Positions 8,156 through 21,552 of a stretch of DNA of 64,000 bases are shown here, piece after piece. A model generated the notes under the pieces. It was not told the origin of the DNA, made no database searches, and was given only the letters and a program-made list of their open reading frames with translations. The stretch's first letter is position 1; every line of letters begins with the position of its first letter. This stretch comes from Pseudonocardia abyssalis (GTDB lineage: Bacteria; Actinomycetota; Actinomycetes; Mycobacteriales; Pseudonocardiaceae): NCBI RefSeq assembly GCF_019263705.2, contig NZ_JADQDK010000001.1:1798001-1862000 (forward strand), in the 5' to 3' direction. Made by a program: the position numbers and the translations under genes.

Positions 8156-8230
8156 CGGGGCGGATGTTGACGGGGCGGATGTTGACGGGGCGGATGCTGA
8201 CGGGGCGGATGCTGACGGGGCGGATGCTGA
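8146..8230. repeat. 15-bp minisatellite filling the junction of two convergent genes
   Basis: The unit CGGATGTTGACGGGG occurs exactly three times (8146, 8161, 8176). It then occurs as the one-base variant CGGATGCTGACGGGG twice (8191, 8206), with a 10-base partial copy at 8221-8230. The array contains the rhodanese stop codon and ends one base before the stop codon of the convergent TrpB2 gene. In the rhodanese frame every unit supplies a TGA. Confidence 0.96.
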
Positions 8231-9493
8231 TCAGGAGCCCTGCTCGTCGGGCAGCCGGCCGTGGTTGTACTCGTCGTACGCGGCGAGGTCGAGGAAGCCG
8301 TGCCCGCAGTAGTTGAACAGGATGACCTTCTCCTCACCGGTCTCCTTCGCGGCGAGCGCCTCGTCGATCGCGGCGCGGATGCCGTGCGCGCACTCCGGCG
8401 CCGGGATCTTGCCCTCGGTGCGCGCGAACTGGATCGCGGCCTCGAACACCTTCCCCTGCGGGTACGCGACGGCCTCCATCCGGCCGTCGCGGACGAGCTG
8501 GGAGATCAGCGGGGAGTCGCCGTGGTAGCGCAGCCCGCCCGCGTGGATCGACGGTGGGATGAACGTCGCGCCGAGGCTGTACATCGGCAGCAGCGGCGTG
8601 AGCCCCTCCACGTCGCCGAAGTCGTAGCCGAACTCGCCCTGCGTGAGCGTGGGGCACGACAGCGGCTCGACGGCGAGCAGCCGCACGCCGGCGTCGGGGA
8701 CGAACGGGAACGCGATGCCCCCGAGGTTGGACCCCCCGCCGCACGGCGCGATGACGACGTCCGGCAGCCCCTCCCCCGCCAGCCCCAGCTGCTCCTTCGC
8801 CTCGAGGCCGATCACGGTCTGGTGCAGCAGCACGTGGTTGAGCACCGAGCCGAGCGAGTAGTGCGTGTCCGCACGGCCGGCGCAGTCGCGCACGGCGTCG
8901 GAGATGGCGCTGCCGAGCGAGCCGGGGTGGCTCGGGTCGTCGACCGGCGACGGCACGACCTCCCCGCCCCAGGTCTCGATCGCGATGCGCCGGTAGGGCT
9001 TCTGGTCGAACGAGGCGCGGACCATGTAGACCTTGAGGTCGAGGTCGAACTGCGCGGTCGCGAACGCCAGCGCGGTGCCCCACTGACCCGCACCGGTCTC
9101 CGTCGTCAGGCGGGTGATGCCCTCGGCCTTGTTGTAGAACGCCTGCGGCACCGCCGTGTTGGTCTTGTGGCTGCCCGACGGCGAGATCGACTCGTCCTTG
9201 AAGTAGATCCGGGCCGGGGTGCCCAGCTCCTTCTCCAGCCGGGTCGCGCGGACCAGCGGGGTGGGCCGCCACAGCTTGAGGATGTCGAGCACCTCGCCCG
9301 GGATGTCGATCCACGGCTCCGCACTCACCTCCTGGCCGATCAGCGCCATCGGGAACAGCGGAGCCAGGTCGTCGGGGCCGACGGGCTCGCGGGTGCCGGG
9401 GTGCAACGGCGGCTGCGGGGGTGTCGCCAGGTGCGGCACCACGTTGAACCAGGCGCCGGGGATCTCGTCAGGGGGCAGCGTCCACCGCGTCAT
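8231..9493 (-). CDS. trpB2: TrpB2-type tryptophan synthase beta chain
   Basis: A 420-residue PLP enzyme. The cofactor lysine is Lys110 in [11 protein letters not shown]; the phosphate-binding glycine loop is [11 protein letters not shown], and a [11 protein letters not shown] loop is present. The N-terminal extension and the length mark the TrpB2 branch rather than canonical TrpB of about 400 residues. No trpA or other trp gene is nearby, so this is an orphan. TrpB2 proteins can make tryptophan from indole and serine, or from phosphoserine in some archaea; a salvage role is inferred. The ATG at 9493 has a near-ideal -10 (TATCCT) six bases upstream and no ribosome-binding site, suggesting leaderless initiation. 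Confidence 0.92.
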   Translation of the reverse strand: MTRWTLPPDEIPGAWFNVVPHLATPPQPPLHPGTREPVGPDDLAPLFPMALIGQEVSAEPWIDIPGEVLDILKLWRPTPLVRATRLEKELGTPARIYFKDESISPSGSHKTNTAVPQAFYNKAEGITRLTTETGAGQWGTALAFATAQFDLDLKVYMVRASFDQKPYRRIAIETWGGEVVPSPVDDPSHPGSLGSAISDAVRDCAGRADTHYSLGSVLNHVLLHQTVIGLEAKEQLGLAGEGLPDVVIAPCGGGSNLGGIAFPFVPDAGVRLLAVEPLSCPTLTQGEFGYDFGDVEGLTPLLPMYSLGATFIPPSIHAGGLRYHGDSPLISQLVRDGRMEAVAYPQGKVFEAAIQFARTEGKIPAPECAHGIRAAIDEALAAKETGEEKVILFNYCGHGFLDLAAYDEYNHGRLPDEQGS

Positions 9494-9527
9494 CGGCGGA
9501 GGATATCGCGGTCGTAAGGTGCACGAC
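9494..9527. promoter_or_regulatory. 34-bp bidirectional promoter region between trpB2 and gpx
   Basis: The two divergent ATGs are only 34 bp apart. On the minus strand TATCCT (9505-9500) ends six bases before the trpB2 ATG. On the plus strand TAAGGT (9515-9520) ends seven bases before the peroxidase ATG. Both transcripts would be leaderless, and the -35 region of each would lie at or inside the other gene's start. This is inference from spacing and motif only. Confidence 0.5.
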
Positions 9528-10028
9528 ATGGCCGAACCCGCCCTTCCCACGCCGCTCGACACGCCCCTGTCCGCCCTCGACGGATCCCCGCTGCCCTCGC
9601 TGGAGGGGCGCGTCGTGCTCGTCGTGAACGTCGCCTCGAAGTGCGGGCTCACCCCGCAGTACACCGGGCTCGAGCAGCTCCAGGAGCGCTTCGGCGACCG
9701 CGGGCTGACCGTGCTCGGCGTGCCGTGCAACCAGTTCGGCGGGCAGGAGCCCGGCACCCCCGAGGAGATCGCGACGTTCTGCTCGGCCACCTACGGCGTG
9801 AGCTTCCCGCTGACGGAGAAGGTCGACGTCAACGGGCCCGACCGCCACCCGCTCTTCGCCGAGCTGACGACGCTGCCCGACGACACCGGCGCGGCGGGCG
9901 ACGTGCTGTGGAACTTCGAGAAGTTCCTCATCGGCACCGACGGCACCGTGCTGCGCCGGTTCCGCCCGCGCACCGAGCCCGGGTCCGACGAGGTCGTGGC
10001 GGCGGTCGAGGCGGCCCTGCCGCAATGA
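9528..10028 (+). CDS. Glutathione-peroxidase-family thiol peroxidase (Cys type)
   Basis: A 166-residue protein with the three family motifs: [14 protein letters not shown] (peroxidatic Cys39, not selenocysteine), [15 protein letters not shown] with the Gln, and [11 protein letters not shown] with the Trp-Asn-Phe. It reduces hydrogen or organic peroxides in the cytoplasm. Actinobacteria normally use mycothiol instead of glutathione, so the reductant is probably thioredoxin or mycoredoxin; that is inference. A candidate leaderless promoter lies in the 34-bp spacer shared with trpB2. The stop overlaps the ATG of the next gene (ATGA), which links the peroxidase with a small lipoprotein. Confidence 0.93.
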   Translation: MAEPALPTPLDTPLSALDGSPLPSLEGRVVLVVNVASKCGLTPQYTGLEQLQERFGDRGLTVLGVPCNQFGGQEPGTPEEIATFCSATYGVSFPLTEKVDVNGPDRHPLFAELTTLPDDTGAAGDVLWNFEKFLIGTDGTVLRRFRPRTEPGSDEVVAAVEAALPQ

Positions 10029-10489
10029 GACTCCTGGGGGTGCTCGCCGGTGCGGCCGTCCTCGCCGGCTGCACCGCCGCGCCCGCGCCCGAGGCGGCGC
10101 CGGTCACCACGCAGCCCCCTGCCCCGCCCGCCGCGTGCCTGCTCGACGCCGACGCCCTCACCATGGCGTCCGGCGTCGCCTGGGCGCCGGACGAGATCGC
10201 CGCGAGCGACACCCGCTGCATCTACGACGCCGACGGTGGCGGCGGGGAGTTCCTGGTCGTCGAGATCGCGCCGGCCGTCCCTCTCGACGACGTCGCCGCG
10301 GTGTGTACCGCCGGCAGCCGGACACCGGCGGGTACCGGGTTCGTGTGCGGGCTGCCCGGTGGCGGCGTGTTCGCCGCGACGGAGCGCGACGGCGACCTGC
10401 TGACCCTCGCCGCCGCGGCGGTGCCCGCGGCGACCACCGCCGACCGACTCGCGACGGCCCTGGACGCACAGCTCACGCTCGTCGGCTGA
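10025..10489 (+). CDS. Small secreted lipoprotein (DUF3558-like, unassigned)
   Basis: A 154-residue protein with a typical lipoprotein signal: a short basic start, the hydrophobic stretch LLGVLAGAAVLAGC and a lipobox LAGC with the acylated Cys at position 16. An Ala/Pro-rich linker follows, then a domain of about 120 residues with four further cysteines (CLLDAD, RCIYDADG, AVCTAG, FVCGLPGG) that could form two disulfides. The general pattern resembles small actinobacterial DUF3558-type lipoproteins, but I cannot assign a family firmly. Translation is coupled to the peroxidase by a four-base overlap, and a palindromic terminator follows. Confidence 0.8.
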   Translation: MRLLGVLAGAAVLAGCTAAPAPEAAPVTTQPPAPPAACLLDADALTMASGVAWAPDEIAASDTRCIYDADGGGGEFLVVEIAPAVPLDDVAAVCTAGSRTPAGTGFVCGLPGGGVFAATERDGDLLTLAAAAVPAATTADRLATALDAQLTLVG

Positions 10490-10501
10490 CCGTCCGCGCT
10501 G

Positions 10502-10550
10502 ACGGGTGCGCGCACCCGTTCGCCGCCCGCGCACGTCCGAAAGGTGCGCG
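10502..10550. terminator. Paired hairpins between convergent genes
   Basis: An 18-bp perfect palindrome (ACGGGTGCG and its complement, 10502-10519) is followed by a second hairpin with a 7-bp stem (CGCGCAC at 10528-10534, GTGCGCG at 10544-10550) and a nine-base loop. They sit between the ends of the lipoprotein and methyltransferase genes. No T-run is present, as is usual for actinobacterial terminators. Confidence 0.6.
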
Positions 10551-10559
10551 GCCCGCCGA

Positions 10560-11342
10560 TCAGAGGACGCGGACGACGACCTGCTCGTTGTCGTGCGTGA
10601 ACGCCTCGTACCGGAACGCGACGTCGTGGGCCGCGGTGTACTCGCGCCACGCCCGGGCCTCGTGCTGCTCCCAGCCGGGGTAGTTGAAGAACTCGTCGAA
10701 GACCACGACGCTGCCGGGCCGCAGCCGCGGGCCGACGGCGTCGAGCACGCAGGCCGTGGAGCTGTGCAGGTCGGCGTCGAGGTGCAGCAGGTCGACCGGG
10801 CCCGGGTGCCCGGCGAGGAAACCCGGGAGCGTGTCGGCGAACAGGCCGACCACCATCTCGGCCCCGGGGACCTCGGGCGGCCCGTCGACGGCGAACGCGC
10901 CGGCGTCGAAGCCCGAGCGCCAGTTCTCCGGCAGGCCGTCGAAGGAGTCGAAGCCGTACACGCCGCCGTCGCGGGCCGCGGCGATGATCGTCAGCGTGCT
11001 GCCGGTGAACACGCCGAACTCCAGCGCGAGCCCGCCGGACGGCGCGAGCGTCAGCGCGTGCTCCAGGGTGGCCACCGGGTGCGGGAAGGACCGCGCCTGC
11101 TGCATCGTCTGCTGCACGAACCGGGCCGTGGACCTCACGGCCTCGCGCTCGGCCGCGGCGATCGTGTCGCGCCGGTCGCGGTTCTCGACGTCGCGGATCT
11201 CGGTGACGATCCGGTCGACCTCGGCCCGGACGGACGCGTCGATCTGGGCCCGCAGCTCGGCGTTCTGCTCGGCCCGGTGCCGGGCGACGACCTCGTCGAC
11301 CGCGCTGACGATCCTCGCGCGCAACGCTGCGCGCAGGCCCAT
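10560..11342 (-). CDS. Class I SAM-dependent methyltransferase (TylF/MycF-like)
   Basis: A 260-residue protein. Residues about 1-75 form a charged, helical N-terminal region (repeated Arg/Glu with RAEVDRIVTEIRD). The Rossmann methyltransferase domain follows, with the SAM loop ALEFGVFTGSTL, the acidic ribose-binding motif VYGFDSFDGLPENW, and the metal-site-like LLHLDADLHSST and VVVFDEFFNYPGW. The GFDSFDGLPE and HLDADLY-type motifs are those of macrocin O-methyltransferases, which methylate sugar hydroxyls. The substrate is unknown; a cell-surface glycan is as likely as an antibiotic. It lies eight bases downstream of rbpA and may be transcribed with it. Confidence 0.85.
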   Translation of the reverse strand: MGLRAALRARIVSAVDEVVARHRAEQNAELRAQIDASVRAEVDRIVTEIRDVENRDRRDTIAAAEREAVRSTARFVQQTMQQARSFPHPVATLEHALTLAPSGGLALEFGVFTGSTLTIIAAARDGGVYGFDSFDGLPENWRSGFDAGAFAVDGPPEVPGAEMVVGLFADTLPGFLAGHPGPVDLLHLDADLHSSTACVLDAVGPRLRPGSVVVFDEFFNYPGWEQHEARAWREYTAAHDVAFRYEAFTHDNEQVVVRVL

Positions 11343-11350
11343 CGCCGGTC

Positions 11351-11698
11351 CTACAGCTCGCGGGAGGCGCGCAGGCGGCCGAGTGCCTCGTCGAGGATGG
11401 CCGCGCCGTCGGCGTCGGAGCGGCGCTCCTTCACGTACGCGAGGTGCGTCTTGTACGGCTCGGTGCGCGGGGCGGCGGGCGGGTTCTGCCCGTCGCGACC
11501 GGCGGGCAGGCCGCAGCGCGGGCAGTCCCACGAGTCGGGGATCTCCGCCTCGGACGCGAACGACGGCGTCGTCACGTGGCCGTTGGCGCAGTAGTAGGGG
11601 ATGTGCTCGCGCGGGGCGGTCTCGCCGCGCTCGGACTCCCCCATCGGACCGGCACCCACCCGGGTGCCGCGAATCGCGTTGCCACCGGACATCGCCAT
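11351..11698 (-). CDS. rbpA: RNA polymerase-binding protein RbpA
   Basis: This 115-residue protein has the length of RbpA. The N-terminal tail is MAMSGGNAIRGTRVGAGPMG; the zinc-ribbon-like core contains PYYCANGH and WDCPRCGLPAG, and the sigma-interaction region ends in GRLRASREL. RbpA binds the principal sigma factor and RNA polymerase and stabilises the open complex. It is an actinobacteria-specific transcription factor. Its ATG directly abuts the secG stop codon (11698/11699), and the gap-pgk-tpiA-secG-rbpA order is all on one strand, so it probably shares that transcript in addition to any promoter of its own. Confidence 0.96.
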   Translation of the reverse strand: MAMSGGNAIRGTRVGAGPMGESERGETAPREHIPYYCANGHVTTPSFASEAEIPDSWDCPRCGLPAGRDGQNPPAAPRTEPYKTHLAYVKERRSDADGAAILDEALGRLRASREL

Positions 11699-11935
11699 CT
11701 AGACCCCTACCTTCACCAGCAGGCCGGTGCCGACGATGGCGATCACCCAGACCAGCCCTGTGAACAACGTGATCCGCTGGATGTTCTTGTCCGCCATCGT
11801 CGAACCGGACAGGCTCGACTGCACGCCGCCACCGAAGAGGCTGGACAGGCCACCGCCCTTGCCCCGCTGGAACAGGATGAACGTGACCAGCAGAACGCTG
11901 GTGACGATCAGCACGATCTGGAGAGCGATCCTCAT
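11699..11935 (-). CDS. secG: Preprotein translocase subunit SecG
   Basis: A 78-residue membrane protein with two helices (IVLIVTSVLLVTFILF and ITLFTGLVWVIAIVGTGLLV) joined by the Gly-rich SecG loop RGKGGGLSSLFGGG. It is part of the SecYEG channel and aids SecA-driven export. It sits directly after tpiA, 56 bp downstream. In mycobacteria ppc usually lies between tpi and secG, but there is no room for it here. It abuts rbpA. Confidence 0.96.
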   Translation of the reverse strand: MRIALQIVLIVTSVLLVTFILFQRGKGGGLSSLFGGGVQSSLSGSTMADKNIQRITLFTGLVWVIAIVGTGLLVKVGV

Positions 11936-11991
11936 CCCATCCTCTTCACCTCGCGGAACGACCTGACCGAGGGTACAAGGCCCGGAGAACG

Positions 11992-12777
11992 CTACGGGAG
12001 CGGGCCGCCCGCCGCGATCGCGCACAGCTGGGCGAACTCGTCGGCATCGAGGCTCGCTCCGCCGACCAGCGCTCCGTCGACGTCGGCCTCCGCCACGATC
12101 TCGCCGACGTTCTTCGCCTTCACCGAGCCGCCGTAGAGCACCCGGACCTGCCCGGCGGTCTCCGCCCCGTACTTCGTCGCGACCGCCTCGCGCAGGGCCG
12201 CGCAGACCTCCTGCGCGTCGGCCGCACTCGCGACTCGACCGGTGCCGATGGCCCACACCGGTTCGTAGGCGATCACCAGCGTGGCGGCCTGCCCGGCGTC
12301 GACGCCCACCAGCGCGGCGGTGAGCTGGCGCGTGGTGTGCGCGACGTGCTCCCCCGACTCCCGGACCTCGAGGCCCTCGCCGACGCAGAGGATCGGCACG
12401 ATGCCGTGCTTGATCGCGGCCCGCACCTTCGCGTTGACGGCCGCGTCGTCCTCACCGTGGATCTCGCGGCGCTCGGAGTGCCCGACGGTGACGTAGCGGC
12501 AGCCCAGCTTCGCGAGCATGACGCCGGAGACGTCGCCGGTGTACGCACCGGAGTCGTGCGGCGAGAGGTCCTGCGCGCCGTGCACCATCAGCAGCTTGTC
12601 GCCGTCGATCAGCGTCTGGACCGAGCGGATGTCGGTGAACGGCGGCAGCACCGCCACCTCGACCTTCGCGTAGTACTTCTCCGGCAGCGCGAACGCCAAC
12701 TTCTGCACCAGCGCGAGGGCCTCGAGGTGGTTGAGGTTCATCTTCCAGTTGCCGGCGATCAGCGGCTTGCGTGCCAT
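11992..12777 (-). CDS. tpiA: Triosephosphate isomerase
   Basis: A 261-residue TIM-barrel enzyme interconverting dihydroxyacetone phosphate and glyceraldehyde-3-phosphate. Catalytic elements are intact: [14 protein letters not shown] (Asn and Lys), the electrophilic His in [11 protein letters not shown], the catalytic Glu in [13 protein letters not shown], and the phosphate loop [11 protein letters not shown]. Its ATG at 12777 abuts the pgk stop at 12778, so it is translated from the gap-pgk-tpiA message. Confidence 0.98.
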   Translation of the reverse strand: MARKPLIAGNWKMNLNHLEALALVQKLAFALPEKYYAKVEVAVLPPFTDIRSVQTLIDGDKLLMVHGAQDLSPHDSGAYTGDVSGVMLAKLGCRYVTVGHSERREIHGEDDAAVNAKVRAAIKHGIVPILCVGEGLEVRESGEHVAHTTRQLTAALVGVDAGQAATLVIAYEPVWAIGTGRVASAADAQEVCAALREAVATKYGAETAGQVRVLYGGSVKAKNVGEIVAEADVDGALVGGASLDADEFAQLCAIAAGGPLP

Positions 12778-17972
<5,195 letters not shown>

Positions 17973-18359
17973 TCAGGCGGCGACGATCGTGACCGGCACC
18001 CGGGCGTGGGCGGCGAGTGCGCCGAGATCGCCCGGGTCGCCGGTCACGACGACGGGATCGGGCCGCTGCGCCGCGAGCGCGGCGACGACGGCGTCCACGG
18101 CGGTGATCGTGCCGGCGCGACCGGTGAGCGTGCGCAGCCGGGCCGCTTCGCGGGCGACGTGCTCGTCGACGACGACGACCACGCAGCTGCTCAGGAACCG
18201 GTTGACCGCGTGATCCCGACGGTGGTCGCCGGTGAGCGACTCGACCAGGACGACAGCCGGGACGAGAGCGGGCCAGCCGAACCGGAGTCGCAACCGTGCC
18301 GTGTCCGCGGTGCTGGCGGCCAGCAGGCTGATCCCGCCCGAGTCCAGGACGAGGGTCAC
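17973..18359 (-). CDS. PIN-domain toxin (VapC-like)
   Basis: A 128-residue PIN-domain protein. Acidic residues fit the metal site: Asp6 in LVLDSGG, Glu in VVLVESLTGD, Asp in ITAVDAVVAA and Asp in VVVTGDPGDL. PIN toxins are Mg-dependent RNases that cleave tRNA, rRNA or mRNA. It starts at a GTG that overlaps the stop of the preceding ribbon-helix-helix gene (GTGA), the usual antitoxin-first arrangement. The start motif reads DSGG rather than the commoner DTS or DAS. The target is unknown. Confidence 0.85.
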   Translation of the reverse strand: MTLVLDSGGISLLAASTADTARLRLRFGWPALVPAVVLVESLTGDHRRDHAVNRFLSSCVVVVVDEHVAREAARLRTLTGRAGTITAVDAVVAALAAQRPDPVVVTGDPGDLGALAAHARVPVTIVAA

Positions 18360-18610
18360 GCGCTCTCGGCGCGCGTGCCGCCGACGACGAACGCCCGGTC
18401 GATCCTGGCGTCGGCCTCGGCGATCTCCTCCGGCGTGCTCGGCCCCTGCTCCGCCTCCATCTCGGCCAACCAGCGGTCGAGCTCGGCGTTCTTCTCCATC
18501 CGCACCAGTTCGTCGGTGAGCCCGGCAGCGGCGGCGGCGGAGACGTTGAGTCCGGCCGCCCGCGCACGGGCCAGCAGCTCGTCGGGGATCGTGATGTTCA
18601 CCCTGGCCAT
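18356..18610 (-). CDS. Ribbon-helix-helix antitoxin of the PIN toxin
   Basis: An 84-residue protein. Its N-terminus (MARVNITIPDELLARARAAG) is a ribbon-helix-helix DNA-binding start like those of CcdA- and VapB-type antitoxins; the acidic C-terminal half (MEAEQGPSTPEEIAEADARI) would wrap the toxin. It precedes the PIN toxin with a four-base overlap. A TATTCT -10 (18617-18622 on the reverse strand) ends six bases before the ATG, so the mRNA is probably leaderless and the protein likely represses its own promoter. The pair is inserted between ppdK and whiA, a common spot for small acquired modules. Confidence 0.83.
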   Translation of the reverse strand: MARVNITIPDELLARARAAGLNVSAAAAAGLTDELVRMEKNAELDRWLAEMEAEQGPSTPEEIAEADARIDRAFVVGGTRAESA

Positions 18611-18639
18611 GCGCACAGAATACACATCATCCCCCGGAC
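18611..18639 (-). promoter_or_regulatory. Leaderless promoter of the toxin-antitoxin pair
   Basis: On the minus strand the -10 hexamer TATTCT (18622-18617) lies six bases before the antitoxin ATG at 18610, placing the transcript start at the initiation codon. The spacer to the whiA stop is only 29 bp, so any -35 element would lie in the whiA 3' end. Confidence 0.5.
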
Positions 18640-19623
18640 TCAGCTCTCGTCGAGCATCTCCGCGGTGACCGCCGAGTCGGTGTCGGGGATGCCGAGGTCC
18701 GCGGCCCGCTTGTCGGCCATGTGCAGCAGCCTGCGGATCCGCCCCGCCACGGCGTCCTTCGTCATCGGCGGGTCGGCGAGCTGGCCCAGCTCCTCCAGCG
18801 ACGCCTGGGTGTGCTCGGCGCGCAGCTTCCCGGCGGCCTGCAGGTGCTCCGGGACGTCCGGGCCGAGGATCTCCAGCGCCCGCTGCACCCGCGCCGACGC
18901 GGCCACCGCGGCCCGGGCCGAGCGGCGCAGGTTGGCGTCGTCGAAGTTGGCGAGGCGGTTGGCGGTGGCACGCACCTCGCGGCGCATCCGCCGCTCCTCC
19001 CACGCCATCACGCACTCATGAGCACCCATGCGGGTGAGCAGCGCGCCGATCGCGTCGCCGTCGCGGACGACCACGCGGTCGGCGCCGCGCACCTCGCGGG
19101 CCTTCGCGGTGACGCCGAGCCGACGCGCCGCGCCGACGAGCGCGAGCGCGGCCTCCGGGCCGGGGCAGGTGACCTCCAGTGACGAGCTGCGACCCGGTTC
19201 GGTGAGCGAGCCGTGCGCGAGGAACGCCCCGCGCCACGCCGCCTCCGCGTCGCACACCCCGCCGGAGACGACGGGCGGCGGCAGGCCCCGGACCGGACGG
19301 CCGCGGGCGTCGAGCAGGCCGGTCTGGCGGGCCAGCCCCTCGCCGTCGCGGACGACCCGCATCACGTACCGGGCGCCGCGGCGCAGCCCGCCCGGCGAGA
19401 TGACGTGCGCCTCGCAGGTGTGGCCGTAGAGCTCGTGGATGTCGCGGCGCAGGCGTCGGGCGACGGAGCCCGTGTCGACCTCCGCCTCGATCACGACGCG
19501 GCCGCCGACGATGTGCAGGCCGCCCGCGAAGCGCAGCAGGGCGGCGACCTCGGAACGCCGACAGCACGGCTTGGTGACGACGAGCCTGCTCAGTTCGTCC
19601 TTCACCGCTGCGGTCATCGCCAT
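18640..19623 (-). CDS. whiA: Sporulation/cell-division regulator WhiA
   Basis: A 327-residue WhiA protein. The N-terminus ([14 protein letters not shown]) and the LAGLIDADG-like core are followed by a C-terminal helix-turn-helix with [23 protein letters not shown]. WhiA controls late development together with WhiB in sporulating actinobacteria and is conserved in non-sporulating ones. The ATG at 19623 has a GGAGG eight bases upstream, lying inside the yvcK 3' end, and is separated from the yvcK stop by one base. The order uvrC-rapZ-yvcK-whiA is highly conserved. Confidence 0.97.
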   Translation of the reverse strand: MAMTAAVKDELSRLVVTKPCCRRSEVAALLRFAGGLHIVGGRVVIEAEVDTGSVARRLRRDIHELYGHTCEAHVISPGGLRRGARYVMRVVRDGEGLARQTGLLDARGRPVRGLPPPVVSGGVCDAEAAWRGAFLAHGSLTEPGRSSSLEVTCPGPEAALALVGAARRLGVTAKAREVRGADRVVVRDGDAIGALLTRMGAHECVMAWEERRMRREVRATANRLANFDDANLRRSARAAVAASARVQRALEILGPDVPEHLQAAGKLRAEHTQASLEELGQLADPPMTKDAVAGRIRRLLHMADKRAADLGIPDTDSAVTAEMLDES

Positions 19624-19624
19624 G

Positions 19625-20659
19625 TCAGGAACCTCCGGAGTGCTGAGTCTGACCATCCGGCGGCGTGCTCACCGGATGCGGTGCCTGCGGACCGGCCACC
19701 ACCGCGTCGAGCGCATCGGCCAGCGCCACCGGGTCGTGGCGCGGCATCACGGCGTCGGCCGCGACCGGGGCCAGGTGTACCCGGCCGCCGGGCGACAGCA
19801 TCGACGACGCCGCACGGTGGAGCCGATCAGGCACCGGCACCGCGGCGACGTCGGCGACGACCGCGTCCACCCTGAGTGCCGGTGCGTGCTCGGAGAGTAC
19901 GGCCAGGTGTCTCTCCGGTGAGAACCCGGCGGTCTCTCCGGGCTCGGGAGCGAGGTTGAGCACCACCACGCGCCGGGCCGATGCGGCAAGTACGGCGTCG
20001 CGGAGCTCGGGGACGAGCAGGTGCGGCAGCACGCTGGTGAACCACGACCCGGGACCGAGGATCAGCAGGTCGGCGGCCCCCACGGCGGCCACGGCCTCGG
20101 CGCACGCCCGCGGCCGCTGCGGCTGCAGCCAGACCCGCCGGACCCGGCCCGGGGTGGACGCCACGGCGACCTGGCCGCGGATCCGGTGCGGGCCGCCGCT
20201 GCCCAACCCGGTGACCTCCGCCTCGATGTCGAGCGGCTCACGGCTCATCGGCAGCACCCGGCCGCGGACGCCGAGCAGCGACCCGACCTCGTCGAGCGCG
20301 GCGACCGGGTCGCCGAGGGTGTCCATCAGCCCGGCCAGGAGCAGGTTGCCGACGGCGTGCCCGGCCAGTGCCCCGGTGCCGCCGAAGCGGTGCTGCACCA
20401 GGGTGGTCCAGCGCTGCCCGGCGACGTCGTCGGAGGCGAGCGCGGCCATCGCCATCCGCAGGTCACCCGGGGGCAGGGACCCCAGCTCTCGGCGCAGCCG
20501 GCCCGAGGACCCGCCGTCGTCGGCGACGGTGACCACCGCCGTGACGTGGGCGTCGACGACCCCGCGCGCGGCGAGGACCCGCAGTGCGGAGAGGGTGGCG
20601 TGCAGGCCGTGCCCGCCGCCCAGCGCGACCGCGCGCAGAGGCCGCGCCGGACCCGTCAC
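19625..20659 (-). CDS. yvcK: YvcK-like gluconeogenesis factor (CofD family)
   Basis: A 344-residue protein of the CofD/YvcK fold. The N-terminal [18 protein letters not shown] and [19 protein letters not shown] motifs bind UDP-sugars in the family; [18 protein letters not shown] is also typical. In mycobacteria and Bacillus the orthologue is needed for growth on gluconeogenic carbon sources and for envelope integrity. It starts at a GTG overlapping the rapZ stop (GTGA). It sits a short distance from gap-pgk-tpiA and ppdK. Length is normal. Confidence 0.95.
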   Translation of the reverse strand: MTGPARPLRAVALGGGHGLHATLSALRVLAARGVVDAHVTAVVTVADDGGSSGRLRRELGSLPPGDLRMAMAALASDDVAGQRWTTLVQHRFGGTGALAGHAVGNLLLAGLMDTLGDPVAALDEVGSLLGVRGRVLPMSREPLDIEAEVTGLGSGGPHRIRGQVAVASTPGRVRRVWLQPQRPRACAEAVAAVGAADLLILGPGSWFTSVLPHLLVPELRDAVLAASARRVVVLNLAPEPGETAGFSPERHLAVLSEHAPALRVDAVVADVAAVPVPDRLHRAASSMLSPGGRVHLAPVAADAVMPRHDPVALADALDAVVAGPQAPHPVSTPPDGQTQHSGGS

Positions 20660-21552
20660 TCCCGCCCCAGGTCGCGGTGCGCCACATTGACCGTGACGCC
20701 CTGGTCCCCCGCGAGCCGCCGGGCGATCTCCTCGCTGATCGCCACGCTGCGGTGCTTGCCGCCCGTGCAGCCGACCGACACCGTCAGGTAGCTCTTGCCC
20801 TCGCGCCGGTACCCGGCCCCGACCAGGCGCAGCAGCTCCAGGTAGCGGTCGATGAACTCCATCGCCCCCTCCTGGCTGAGCACGTAGTCGCGCACGTCGA
20901 TGTCGCGGCCGGTGTGCTCGCGCAGCTCCGGGATCCAGAACGGGTTGGGTAGGAACCGGACGTCGACGACGAGGTCGGAGTCCATCGGCAGCCCGTACTT
21001 GTAGCCGAACGACACCAGCGTGACGCGGGTGAGCTGCTCGAACTCCGCGCCGAACGTGCGTTCCAGGGTGGCCCGCAGCGTGGGTACGGAGACCGTGGAG
21101 GTGTCGACGACGAGGTCGGCGCTCTCGCGCAGCGGGCGCAGCAGCGCGCGCTCGGCCGCGATCCCGTCGACGAGGCGGCCGTCGCCCTGCAGCGGGTGGC
21201 TGCGGCGGACCTGCTCGAACCGGCGCACCAGCACGGCGTCGGTGGCCTCCAGGAACAGCAGCCGGGGCCGGTAACCGCGGGCGTCGAGGTCCTTGATGAC
21301 GGCCCCGAGATCGGCGGAGAACGCGCGGCTGCGGACGTCCATGACCACCGCGATCCGCGCGACCTCGCCGCGGGCCCGCGCCCCGAGGTCGACCATCGTG
21401 GCGATCAGCTCGGGCGGCAGGTTGTCGACGACGAACCACCCCAGGTCCTCCAGCACCTTGGCCGCGGTGCTGCGCCCTGCCCCGGACAGGCCGCTGACCA
21501 GCGCGACCTCGATCCCGGACCCCGTCGGGACCGGCACATCCTCGGTGCTCAC
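20656..21552 (-). CDS. rapZ: RapZ-family nucleotide-binding protein
   Basis: A 298-residue P-loop protein. The Walker A is [10 protein letters not shown] with Arg in place of the usual Lys, as is common in actinobacterial members; the Walker B-like segment is VVMDVRSR, and the C-terminal signature is [19 protein letters not shown]. In enterobacteria RapZ is an RNA-binding adaptor controlling glmS; the actinobacterial function is not established. It starts at a GTG overlapping the uvrC stop and ends over the yvcK start, so the three genes are read as one coupled unit. Confidence 0.95.
   Translation of the reverse strand: MSTEDVPVPTGSGIEVALVSGLSGAGRSTAAKVLEDLGWFVVDNLPPELIATMVDLGARARGEVARIAVVMDVRSRAFSADLGAVIKDLDARGYRPRLLFLEATDAVLVRRFEQVRRSHPLQGDGRLVDGIAAERALLRPLRESADLVVDTSTVSVPTLRATLERTFGAEFEQLTRVTLVSFGYKYGLPMDSDLVVDVRFLPNPFWIPELREHTGRDIDVRDYVLSQEGAMEFIDRYLELLRLVGAGYRREGKSYLTVSVGCTGGKHRSVAISEEIARRLAGDQGVTVNVAHRDLGRE

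Noticed and set aside
8146..8230. CRISPR-like array
   Set aside because: The units are directly adjacent 15-bp copies without spacers, so this is a minisatellite.
9494..9790. N-terminal extension of TrpB2 into the peroxidase gene
   Set aside because: It would overlap the peroxidase on the other strand, and the extra residues are low-complexity; ATG 9493 begins the family-like sequence.
10502..10519. 18-bp palindrome as a regulator operator
   Set aside because: It lies at a convergent junction next to a second hairpin, so a terminator is the simpler reading.
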